From JAWPMT01 sp965229785 (GTDB lineage Bacteria; Bacteroidota; Bacteroidia; Cytophagales; Cyclobacteriaceae): a stretch of 64,000 nucleotides of DNA. This document shows positions 42,678 to 50,702 of this stretch, one piece after another (the stretch's first letter is position 1; each line of letters opens with the position of its first letter). The notes under the pieces were generated by a model. The model searched no databases. It worked only from the letters and a program-made list of their open reading frames with translations, and was not told where the DNA came from. The position numbers and the translations under genes are program-made. The stretch covers positions 6,696,001 through 6,760,000 of the forward strand of contig CBDDJS010000001.1 of NCBI GenBank assembly GCA_965229785.1, given 5' to 3'.

Positions 42678-44171
42678 ATGAATATTCTGACTTCCCAACA
42701 AATTCGTGAGGTGGATGCTTACACCATAGAGAATGAACCGGTTTCTTCCATCGACCTGATGGAGCGTGCTTCGACTGCTTTTGTCACTTCTTTTTGCGAG
42801 TATTACGATGAGACATCACCTGTGATCATTTTTTGTGGGACCGGTAATAATGGAGGAGATGGTCTGGCCATTGGGAGGTTGCTGCACGATCGGAAGTATG
42901 AAGTTAGTGCCTACGTCGTGGGGAATGAGGAAAAGGCCAGTATGGATTTTAAGCTGAACAGACTTAGGGTGAAATATCCCATTAAAGAGTTAATGGAGCT
43001 GTCAGGTATCTTTGAATTTTCTGAAGAGGCCATTGTGATTGATGCCCTGTTTGGCTCCGGGTTAAACCGGCCTTTGGAAGGACTGGCGTCACAAATCGTG
43101 ACATATCTTAATGAATCTCCTGTCGATATAGTATCTGTGGATATCGCTTCAGGTTTGTTCTCGGAGAAACCTTTGGACGAGGCTGTGGCTATTCGCCCAA
43201 AAAGAACCATCAGCTTCCAGGTGCCCAAACTGGCTTTTTTTCAACCGGAGCTAGCTCCATATGTGGGAAACTGGGAGATTCTTGACATTGGTTTGAATCA
43301 GGAATTTATTGACACTCGGACTACCACTTATCGATTAACGGCAGCGGAAAATATTGAATTATCTGAGCGTTCGCCATTCATGCACAAGGGAGATGCCGGA
43401 CGTGTCCAACTATGGGCGGGAGCTAAAGGAAAAATGGGTGCTGCTATTCTGGCTGCAAAATCCTGTCTCCGTTCAGGGGTAGGATTACTTTACATGAAAA
43501 CCCCGTCCGTTGGTACCTCCATTTTACAACAGACCGTGATAGAGGCCATGGTTACAGAAGATAATGGCGAGCATGAAATCACTTCACCTGACTTTCTTGA
43601 CCATGCGGATGTGATTGGCATAGGGCCAGGTATCGGAATCTCAGAAGCTACGTCGAACGCTTTGATTGAATTTCTTTCGGCATATGATCGCCAGAACCCA
43701 TTGGTATTTGATGCGGATGGATTGAATTTACTGGCAATGAATCAAGATTTGTTATCCGAATTGCCAAAGGGATCAATTCTAACACCACATCCGGGGGAAT
43801 TTAAGCGGTTGGTTGGAGAATGGAAGGACGACTATGAAAAGCTCGATAAGCTTAGGGATTTGTGTCAGAAATATCAATTGAATGTTGTTCTAAAAGGAGC
43901 ATTTTCTGCGGTCTGCAATGTGCACGGTGACGTGTTTTTTAACCCGACGGGTAATGCGGGAATGGCCACAGCAGGAAGTGGTGATGTGCTCTTTGGATTG
44001 GTTTGTGGATTGTTGGCTCAAGACAAACGACCATTTGAATCGTTGATAAGTGCGGTGTACATTCATGGTCTTGCCGGAGATTTTGCAAAACAAGACCTAG
44101 GCATGCGTAGTATGACTGCTACCGATTTAATTGACTACTTACCGGAGGCTATCCAACACGTTGAAGGCTAA
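42678..44171 (+). CDS. nnr: Bifunctional NAD(P)H-hydrate epimerase / ADP-dependent dehydratase
   Basis: This 497-residue enzyme repairs hydrated NADH and NADPH. The N-terminal YjeF epimerase domain (1-205) shows ILTSQQIREVDAYTI and FCGTGNNGGDGLAIGR; the C-terminal dehydratase domain (about 220-497) is ribokinase-like, with LTPHPGEFKRL and the catalytic GNAGMATAGSGDVLFGL. The ATG at 42678 gives the usual start MNILTSQQIREVD and is preferred over an upstream in-frame start at 42657. Damage to reduced nicotinamide coenzymes gives a loose link with the adjacent complex I genes. Confidence 0.95.
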   Translation: MNILTSQQIREVDAYTIENEPVSSIDLMERASTAFVTSFCEYYDETSPVIIFCGTGNNGGDGLAIGRLLHDRKYEVSAYVVGNEEKASMDFKLNRLRVKYPIKELMELSGIFEFSEEAIVIDALFGSGLNRPLEGLASQIVTYLNESPVDIVSVDIASGLFSEKPLDEAVAIRPKRTISFQVPKLAFFQPELAPYVGNWEILDIGLNQEFIDTRTTTYRLTAAENIELSERSPFMHKGDAGRVQLWAGAKGKMGAAILAAKSCLRSGVGLLYMKTPSVGTSILQQTVIEAMVTEDNGEHEITSPDFLDHADVIGIGPGIGISEATSNALIEFLSAYDRQNPLVFDADGLNLLAMNQDLLSELPKGSILTPHPGEFKRLVGEWKDDYEKLDKLRDLCQKYQLNVVLKGAFSAVCNVHGDVFFNPTGNAGMATAGSGDVLFGLVCGLLAQDKRPFESLISAVYIHGLAGDFAKQDLGMRSMTATDLIDYLPEAIQHVEG

Positions 44172-44329
44172 CTTGCTAAAAATCAATCCTTTATTTAAAT
44201 ATTACTATGTTCCCAAATTGTAATTTGTCATAGCAATTAGTTGTGTTAACCGTTTTTAACGTTCAATTCAACGAAAAATTTTATAATGTTTATCAAACAT
44301 TGACAAAAATTTTACGTACTTTGTAATCA

Positions 44330-44713
44330 ATGAAACACCGTCTATCCATATTGCTCTTAGGATTCCTGTTCGCAGGAACATGTGCTTTTGCACAGGAGGG
44401 TAATAATTCCCAGGATCCAGACGAACAAGATATCATTGTACAAGACTTTCTTGACAAAGCCAATCGGATTGATATTTATCCTAACCCTGCTCAGGAGTAT
44501 TTGATCGTTCAAATTACCAATAGCAATGTTCAGGATTTGAAATTTGAGATCAGAAGCTTGTTAGGTCAGGAGATGATCGTAGTGCCTGAAGACCTTGGCA
44601 ATGGTAAATATCGATTCCCGGTTAAAGATTTTGCAGTAGGTTATTACTTCGTTATAGTGAAGGATACCCAGGGCATTATCAACGTGGCCAATAAGTTCCT
44701 CAAGACGAACTAG
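44330..44713 (+). CDS. Minimal exported protein with T9SS sorting domain
   Basis: This 127-residue protein has a signal peptide (1-21, ending GTCAFA) and, after only ~25 acidic residues, a type IX secretion C-terminal domain of type A: IDIYPNPAQEYLIVQI, FEIRSLLGQEM, KYRFPVKDFAVGYYFVIV and NKFLKTN. Such domains normally ride on large secreted cargo proteins; here nearly the whole mature protein is the sorting domain. The ATG follows TACTTTG by only about six bases, with TTGACA upstream at the usual distance, so the message may be nearly leaderless. It may be a true small surface protein or the remnant of a larger one. Confidence 0.82.
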   Translation: MKHRLSILLLGFLFAGTCAFAQEGNNSQDPDEQDIIVQDFLDKANRIDIYPNPAQEYLIVQITNSNVQDLKFEIRSLLGQEMIVVPEDLGNGKYRFPVKDFAVGYYFVIVKDTQGIINVANKFLKTN

Positions 44714-44807
44714 GTATTTTCCCTTTCTCTTTATTGTATTTGAAGTCAGTCAATTTTACTGATTTGTGAGTTCTTTCGGATCAAGGTAATCAGAATTGAC
44801 ATATCTA

Positions 44808-44852
44808 GGATCAATCGGTATATCTGGGGAGGAATATAATTTCTCCATTGAT
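44808..44852. repeat. Dispersed 45-base hairpin repeat, copy A
   Basis: This element is identical at 43 of 45 positions to 62738-62782. Its core GGAGGAAT (44828-44835) pairs with ATTTCTCC (44839-44846) over a 3-base loop with one G-T pair, and the outer ATCAAT (44810-44815) pairs with ATTGAT at 44847-44852. It lies between the converging T9SS-tail and PlsC genes. Confidence 0.8.
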
Positions 44853-44872
44853 AATGAGGAGTCCTATTTTAT

Positions 44873-45562
44873 TTAATCTTTCAAAGCAAGCATTGAAGCT
44901 TTAGTATGCTCCATGAAGCTTTGTATGTCTCCAAAGTCACTACTACAGATAGGTTGTCCGATGTTCATTTTGACCCTGCCTGGCTTGACAATTAAAGAAT
45001 CGCTGGGCATTACATGATTCGTACCTTCCAGATGAACAGGAACTACGGACAAACCGGAGTTATAGGCCAACATGAATGCACCCTTCTTGAAGTTTTGAAG
45101 TTCACCTGATCTACTCCTGGTTCCTTCTGGGAACACCAGAACCGACTTTCCTTTTTTGATCAATTCTCCGGCGCTGTTCATGCTTTTGATTGACTTCTGA
45201 CGACTGGTTCGATCCAGGAAGATCATTTTGGTGGCCATCATGAAGATCCCTACAAATGGAATCTTCTTGACTTCCGCTTTGGCGATGAAGTATAGATTGA
45301 CAGGAAGTCCGGCAAAAAGACATGGAATATCCATGTAAGAAGAGTGATTGGCCACGTAGATGTTCGGCTTACTAAAATCGAGCTCTGATTTACCTTTCAC
45401 AGACATTTTCAGTCCGGCGATCCATAGGATCACTTTGCCCCAATGATTTCTTGCCATGATCAACGGGATCCTGTGATTGAAAAAAATGACCCTCAATATC
45501 AGCGATAAGGGGACCATGAGGCCGGTCCAGATAAAAATGAGTACAATCCTTATTACAGGCAT
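44873..45562 (-). CDS. plsC: 1-acyl-sn-glycerol-3-phosphate acyltransferase
   Basis: This 229-residue inner-membrane enzyme adds the second acyl chain to make phosphatidic acid. It begins with two hydrophobic segments (about 1-30), then shows the acyltransferase motifs NHSSYMD (the HX4D box), IFLDRTSRQ and FPEGTRSRSGEL, and VPVHLEGTNHVMP. All catalytic motifs are intact. Related lyso-lipid acyltransferases are possible alternatives. Confidence 0.88.
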   Translation of the reverse strand: MPVIRIVLIFIWTGLMVPLSLILRVIFFNHRIPLIMARNHWGKVILWIAGLKMSVKGKSELDFSKPNIYVANHSSYMDIPCLFAGLPVNLYFIAKAEVKKIPFVGIFMMATKMIFLDRTSRQKSIKSMNSAGELIKKGKSVLVFPEGTRSRSGELQNFKKGAFMLAYNSGLSVVPVHLEGTNHVMPSDSLIVKPGRVKMNIGQPICSSDFGDIQSFMEHTKASMLALKD

Positions 45563-45692
45563 GATTTTCTACAAGGCACTTTTTGGTTGTGGTGACAGGT
45601 TTGCGCCCGCAAAGAAATAGAAAAGTGTTGATTCTCTTGACTTAATTGTTTTTCAGCAGTTATGTTTTGTTGTGGGCAGTGTCAGGTACAAC

Positions 45693-45724
45693 AAAAAAGC
45701 CTGAACTACAATAGCTCAGGCTTT
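45693..45724 (-). terminator. Terminator of the DUF2911 gene
   Basis: AAGCCTGA (45697-45704) pairs with TCAGGCTT (45716-45723); on the minus strand the stem ends in a run of six T. It lies 22 bases beyond the DUF2911 stop. Confidence 0.85.
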
Positions 45725-45745
45725 CTGTTATCGTTAAGATAGAAT

Positions 45746-46321
45746 TTAAAATTCGAATGGTACTCTGGCCATAGTGTCATCCCAACCGATGACCATGTCT
45801 GCACCTGAATCAGTTTTTTCGAAGAAGATACCAAGCGCTTCTACTGTGCCTGAAGTAGCTGCTGTAGGCACCGTGATGCTGGCTACAGAGCTGTCATCTG
45901 GCTTGAAAGCGTAGTGTCCCCAACCATCATTGTCCGTGCTGAAGTGGACTTCCCACTCTTTTTCCTGGAGCATGGCATACATGGTATATCGTCCGGCTTT
46001 AAGTGTTTTACCACCAACTTTCACGTCTTTGAACAACAAGATCTCAGTGGCTTCGTTAGCACCGATTCTCCACCATTCGCCGAATTTCTGAAGGTCACCA
46101 AAGATGTTACGACCTTTCTTTTGTGGTCTTGAGTACAATACTCGCATCACAGGCTCTCCGGCTTTTCTTTCAGCATCAGTTTTAGCAAAGCTTCTGAAAG
46201 CAGCTCTTGGAGGGAAGTAAGCAGCGTCCATGGGACTTCCGTCCATCTTAGGGAATTCCTGAGCATATGATGCGCTCACGAAAAGACACATGATAACTGC
46301 TGTTAGTAATAGATTTTTCAT
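45746..46321 (-). CDS. DUF2911 family exported protein
   Basis: This 191-residue protein has a signal peptide (1-20, ending ASYAQ) and a DUF2911 beta-sandwich: PMDAAYFPPRAAFR, VLYSRPQKKGRNIFG, EWWRIGANEATEILLF and LKAGRYTMYAMLQEKEW are family blocks. The family is widespread and often highly expressed in Bacteroidota; its function is unknown. It is a single-gene unit with its own terminator. Confidence 0.9.
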   Translation of the reverse strand: MKNLLLTAVIMCLFVSASYAQEFPKMDGSPMDAAYFPPRAAFRSFAKTDAERKAGEPVMRVLYSRPQKKGRNIFGDLQKFGEWWRIGANEATEILLFKDVKVGGKTLKAGRYTMYAMLQEKEWEVHFSTDNDGWGHYAFKPDDSSVASITVPTAATSGTVEALGIFFEKTDSGADMVIGWDDTMARVPFEF

Positions 46322-46511
46322 AAGTGGGGATTTAATTTCGTAGTGATAATAGGTTTACATTCGAAAATGTTCAAACCTAAAACGTAAATAAAAAGTTCCC
46401 GATGGATAAAATAGCTAGGTCGGTTGAAAATAAGGATAAACGGAAGCAACCGCCACCCTTGGCCAACGGGTAATGGGAATTATACTTAAATTTTCAAAGT
46501 GATTTTTTAGT

Positions 46512-47177
46512 ATGTACAAAACCTACATCAGCATACTGGTACTTCTGATGCTTGTTGGTTGTGAAGGAATTCCCGATACACGTGCAGATTTTACCGTAAC
46601 CATCGAGAATCTTTCAGGTACCGAAAGTGCTCCTGAACTGATTCTTTCCCGGGGAGTCTATCTGACACACAGGGGAGGGCATCCACTTTTTTTCAATCTG
46701 TCTTTTGACTATGGACAAGGGCTGGAAGAATTGGCAGAAGATGGTATCAATGACACTTTGATAAATACCCTGTCGATTAGACGGGACGTGATTAATGCCG
46801 GGGTTTTCCCTGATATATTTCCAGGGGAGTCGATATCGTTCAACTTGTCTGCTTCTTACGGAGATGCGTTCAATCTGGCAACGATGTTCACCGAATCTAA
46901 CGACGCATTTTATGCTTACAATGATGATGGCCTGAGTCTCTTTCATCCCGATGGAGAGCCGATTTCAGGAGATTTTACGCAAAAAGTGTTTTTGTGGGAT
47001 GCTGGAACAGAGCTCAATGAAGAACCCTATGCAGGAGTCAATCAGCCAGGCAGGCAAACTTCGATGGATCAGGGCGAATTTACGCCCTTTGAACGTGTCA
47101 GATTGATTGATGACGAATTTGATTATCCGGCTAAAACAGCGGTTATCCGAATCACTTTTTCACCTACCACCCGTTAG
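46512..47177 (+). CDS. Spondin-domain lipoprotein
   Basis: This 221-residue lipoprotein (lipobox LVGC, Cys16) carries a bacterial spondin domain: FTVTIENLSG at the start, SRGVYLTHRGG, MFTESNDAFYAYNDDG, SGDFTQKVFLWDAGTE and GVNQPGRQTS. Spondin domains bind matrix or metal in animals; the bacterial role is not known. It is followed after two bases by a predicted outer-membrane barrel and then by a propeller-type lipoprotein, so the three are probably one operon of surface proteins. Confidence 0.85.
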   Translation: MYKTYISILVLLMLVGCEGIPDTRADFTVTIENLSGTESAPELILSRGVYLTHRGGHPLFFNLSFDYGQGLEELAEDGINDTLINTLSIRRDVINAGVFPDIFPGESISFNLSASYGDAFNLATMFTESNDAFYAYNDDGLSLFHPDGEPISGDFTQKVFLWDAGTELNEEPYAGVNQPGRQTSMDQGEFTPFERVRLIDDEFDYPAKTAVIRITFSPTTR

Positions 47178-47179
47178 CT

Positions 47180-48109
47180 ATGCGTGTATTTTTATTGCTG
47201 TTTTTGTGGGGAATGACTTCAGTTGCTTTAGCTCAGGGGTGTAGTGATGCAGGTTTTTGTACCATGGGAGCCATGAAGCCGGATCAAAGTTTTAGTCGTC
47301 AGATCAATTTCAAACTCCGATCAATTGAATTTAGCTACTATCGAGGTACTTCGACATTATCTCCGGTCATCTATTCTGTAACTGCTGACTTGAATTTCGG
47401 AATTAGCGACAAGCTTGGCTTTCAGGTGAAAGTTCCCTACCAATGGGTGAAAGGAACATTGGGCAATACCCAAAGCCTGGGAGATATTTCTTTTAGTGTA
47501 ACGCAGAACTTGTATCGCACGGAGCAAATTGATCTGAATTTTACCCTGGGTGGAAAGATTCCTACGAATAATTCAACCCATGCCAATGCGAATGGGCTAG
47601 ACTTACCGATGTACTACCAAACCAGCCTGGGGAGCTACGATGTAGTGGCAGGATTCTCGATGTTAACCAAGAAATGGCTGGTAGCATTTGGATACCAACA
47701 AGCTTTAACCTCCAATGATAACGAGTTCAGATATGGCGAATGGATCCGTTTCCCCGATAGAGAATATGTACGGAGCTATGATTCCGGAGTTGGTTTACGC
47801 CGGGGGATAGATTTGATGCTCCGAACGGAGAGGAGCTGGCGATTCATCAATTACTCATTTAGTCTGGCAGCGTTACCCATATACCGGATCACGCCGGATA
47901 AAGGACTTCAAATAGAAGCAAATGAAGACCGTGGGGAAGTAAAGACAACCGGATTGGCTCTGTCTGTATTAGCTGGATTTACTTATCATTTGAGCACTTC
48001 TTCGGGATTCAAAGTGTTGTACGGATATAAGTTGCTGGATCGAAAGACCAATCCTGATGGTTTAACACGGGATGATGTTTTTACCGTGGCATACTTATTG
48101 AGGTTTTAA
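47180..48109 (+). CDS. Predicted outer-membrane beta-barrel protein
   Basis: This 309-residue protein has a signal peptide (1-18, ending VALA) and then alternating amphipathic strands through to a terminal aromatic residue (VAYLLRF), the usual sign of an outer-membrane barrel. The mature N terminus has a short Cys-Asp-Cys segment, GCSDAGFCTMG (Cys21 and Cys27), which may form a disulfide or bind metal. It resembles the 'transporter/MetA-pathway' class of barrels. It starts two bases after the spondin gene, implying a complex or shared substrate. Confidence 0.75.
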   Translation: MRVFLLLFLWGMTSVALAQGCSDAGFCTMGAMKPDQSFSRQINFKLRSIEFSYYRGTSTLSPVIYSVTADLNFGISDKLGFQVKVPYQWVKGTLGNTQSLGDISFSVTQNLYRTEQIDLNFTLGGKIPTNNSTHANANGLDLPMYYQTSLGSYDVVAGFSMLTKKWLVAFGYQQALTSNDNEFRYGEWIRFPDREYVRSYDSGVGLRRGIDLMLRTERSWRFINYSFSLAALPIYRITPDKGLQIEANEDRGEVKTTGLALSVLAGFTYHLSTSSGFKVLYGYKLLDRKTNPDGLTRDDVFTVAYLLRF

Positions 48110-48146
48110 GAAAGTTGCTGATTTTTACATAATATTTGGATCTGCT

Positions 48147-49127
48147 ATGAAATTGCTTAGGGTATTTCTGTTAGTAATCGCCGCTGCGAGTGTGCTTTGG
48201 CTACAGGGCTGTAAAAGCGATGATGATACATCAGAGGAACCTGCTTTTCTTGAATTCAGGGAAATAGCGGTAGTCGAGGGGACCGGATTACGACAAGCCA
48301 CTGGTTTCCTGGGTTCCCCAGAACAAAATGCGATTTACATAGCTCATCGGGAGACCAATCCCAGAACAGGTATTTCCTCGGAGAAAGTCTTAAGATATGA
48401 CCTGGAAACTGAAACAGCCGTATTCAGGTATTTTGATCGTGAGGATTACATTACAAAACGGCTTCATATCCGGAATAATGAATTGGTCGTGATTGGGGGC
48501 CGCTTTCTGAATACTTATACACTTGATTTGGCAGAGAATCTTACCAACGTAATTCATGGTTTGACATTGACGCGTTTTGGAAGCGCATTGTACAATGATG
48601 ATCTTTATGTGTGGGGTGGGGATATCAATGCTGAGAATTCGGATAAAGTATACCGTTGGAATGACGCTGATCAGGCATTTGATGTGATAGCAACCTTACC
48701 CGGACCTAAAGCCTGGGCGGAAGGCGAAATCATCAATGGGTCCCTTTATATTTTCGGCGGTCGAGACGAGTTTGAAAGTGATAACGTGCAGGATGAGATA
48801 TACATCGTAAACCTGAATACGGGCATTTCGGTCATTCAAAACCTCCCAGGCCCGGTTTCGAGAACCTTTACGGTAGACAATGGTGGCGTGATCTATGTGT
48901 CTGGTCATACTTCCGATAGTGATCCGTCAACCCAGGACTTCAACATATTCTTTGGTATTTATAACCCAAGCCTGGGCCTTTTTAATGAATTCACCACCAA
49001 CCTAAACGACGATGGTTTTCTTTCGGTGAATGCCATGACACACATCGATAGTAAGATCTATGTGCTGTATGGACACGCGTTGGATGATGCTGCTCTTATG
49101 ACGATTATGGAAGCAGAAATCCCCTGA
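48147..49127 (+). CDS. Kelch-like beta-propeller lipoprotein
   Basis: This 326-residue lipoprotein (lipobox LQGC, Cys22) contains repeated four-stranded units such as NELVVIGGRFLNTYTLD, NDDLYVWGGDINAENSD, GSLYIFGGRDEFESD and GVIYVSGHTSDSDPS. The paired glycines and spacing of about 50 residues fit a kelch-type propeller. It is probably the third member of the spondin/barrel group, 37 bases after the barrel gene. Its ligand is unknown. Confidence 0.78.
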   Translation: MKLLRVFLLVIAAASVLWLQGCKSDDDTSEEPAFLEFREIAVVEGTGLRQATGFLGSPEQNAIYIAHRETNPRTGISSEKVLRYDLETETAVFRYFDREDYITKRLHIRNNELVVIGGRFLNTYTLDLAENLTNVIHGLTLTRFGSALYNDDLYVWGGDINAENSDKVYRWNDADQAFDVIATLPGPKAWAEGEIINGSLYIFGGRDEFESDNVQDEIYIVNLNTGISVIQNLPGPVSRTFTVDNGGVIYVSGHTSDSDPSTQDFNIFFGIYNPSLGLFNEFTTNLNDDGFLSVNAMTHIDSKIYVLYGHALDDAALMTIMEAEIP

Positions 49128-49131
49128 TCAC

Positions 49132-50574
49132 TTAGAAGATAAAAGGGATTAACGTCCAGCTTAATATTACCAACAGAACAATGGCCAGTAGATTCAGGAT
49201 GATCCCTACTTTTACCATTTCAAATACCTTGATGTAACCGCTGACAAACACAATAGCATTCGGTGGAGTAGCCATAGGTAACATGAAAGCGCAGCTGGAA
49301 GCCAAGGTAATAGGAATGGCTAAATGTAAAAATTCCATGCCAAGCCCCTGGGCAATGCCAGAAACCATCGGCGCGAATACAGCCACTAACGCAACATTAC
49401 TCATCAATTCCGTCATGAATAGCATGACAGAAATAAGAAAAGGAGAGGTGGTTTGCTGACTGAATTGCTCTTGCTCTACGTACTGGCCGATGGCATCAAT
49501 GATTCCGGTTTGGGAAAGTCCTTTGGCCAGTGCAAGTCCGCCACCGAATAAGATCAAAATGCCCCACTGCAGTTTTTGGGTGTCTTCCCATTTTAACGCA
49601 AAATCTCCTTTTCCGAGGCTAACGGGAACCGTAAACGTGAGCAAAGCTCCGATGATCGCAATTTGAGAGTTGCCAAGGCTTAGGTTGAGCAGATCATTAA
49701 CGTAAGGCCGGAATATCCACATCAGAGCCGTCAATGAGAAGCAAATGAGTACCAGGTTCTCCTTCTGACTTCTTTTCCCCAGCTTGTCCAACTCTGAAGT
49801 CAGCACTTCACTGGAGATTCCCAGATTGCCCAATCCATTTTTATAAAATCGGGTAAGCACAAAATAGGCGACAAACAACATGATCCCTGCAAATGGGAAG
49901 CCAATACCTGCCCATTTAATAAAGTCCATTTCAACACCGTATTCACTTTCCAAAAAACCAATGAGGACCACATTGGGCGGAGTTCCAATGACAGTAGCAG
50001 TGCCGCCGATGTTTGCGGCATAGGCAATTCCCAGCATGGTTGCCAACGCGAAGTTTCTGCTGCCCTTTTCGTCGATCACCCGATCTTTGATCAGGAAATC
50101 GATCATGGTAAGCGCAATAGGGAGTATGACCAGAGCCGTAGCTGTGTTACTGATCCACATGCTCAACAAGGCTGTAGCCAACATAAAACCGAGGATCACA
50201 CCATTGGCGCTACTTCCCGTCAACTTGATGATGTTGAGTGCGATACGCTTATGCAAGTTTACTTTCTCCATGGCCAGGGCAAGAATAAATCCACCGAAGA
50301 ACAGAAAGATAATCGGACTACCATAGTTCACAGCCACGTCTGCGAAAGGCATAATTTCCAGCAATGGGAATAGAAACATGGGTAACAAGGCAGTAACCGG
50401 AATATCAACCGCCTCAGTGATCCACCAGGATACCATCCAGGCAGCCACTGAGATCACTCTGGTGGCTTCAGCGCTAATGATCTCAATCCCTGAAACATTG
50501 ATGATTAGAAAGATGACAGGACCGGCCAATAAACCGATTTTCTTCGAAAGGGGGTAGGAGGATAGGTTTGTCAT
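49132..50574 (-). CDS. SLC13/DASS-family sodium-coupled anion transporter
   Basis: This 480-residue inner-membrane protein has about eleven helices. DASS marks are WMVSWWITEAVDIPVTALLP, the two SNT/SNV sites (WISNTATALV and LMSNVALVAV), GGTATVIGTPPN and SCAFMLPMATPPNAIVF. Family members import di- or tricarboxylates, or sulfate, with sodium. TATPPN/GTPPN motifs near both SN sites are intact. The substrate is most likely a dicarboxylate. Its stop is only four bases from the converging propeller gene. Confidence 0.9.
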   Translation of the reverse strand: MTNLSSYPLSKKIGLLAGPVIFLIINVSGIEIISAEATRVISVAAWMVSWWITEAVDIPVTALLPMFLFPLLEIMPFADVAVNYGSPIIFLFFGGFILALAMEKVNLHKRIALNIIKLTGSSANGVILGFMLATALLSMWISNTATALVILPIALTMIDFLIKDRVIDEKGSRNFALATMLGIAYAANIGGTATVIGTPPNVVLIGFLESEYGVEMDFIKWAGIGFPFAGIMLFVAYFVLTRFYKNGLGNLGISSEVLTSELDKLGKRSQKENLVLICFSLTALMWIFRPYVNDLLNLSLGNSQIAIIGALLTFTVPVSLGKGDFALKWEDTQKLQWGILILFGGGLALAKGLSQTGIIDAIGQYVEQEQFSQQTTSPFLISVMLFMTELMSNVALVAVFAPMVSGIAQGLGMEFLHLAIPITLASSCAFMLPMATPPNAIVFVSGYIKVFEMVKVGIILNLLAIVLLVILSWTLIPFIF

Positions 50575-50649
50575 GTGTCAATTTCCGATGGATTATGTTG
50601 ATCAGACCAACGTTTCGGTTGCCATATGAAAATTAAATTAGAGCAATTA

Positions 50650-50676
50650 AACAAAAGGCCGTCAATTGACGGCCTT
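50650..50676 (-). terminator. Terminator of the M14 gene
   Basis: AAGGCCGTCAA and TTGACGGCCTT (50655-50676) form a perfect 11-bp stem with practically no loop beyond the centre bases. The minus strand then reads TTTGTTT. It lies 27 bases past the stop of the M14 peptidase gene. Confidence 0.85.
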
Positions 50677-50702
50677 AATCAGTTGGTTTTTCCTGTTTGA
50701 AA

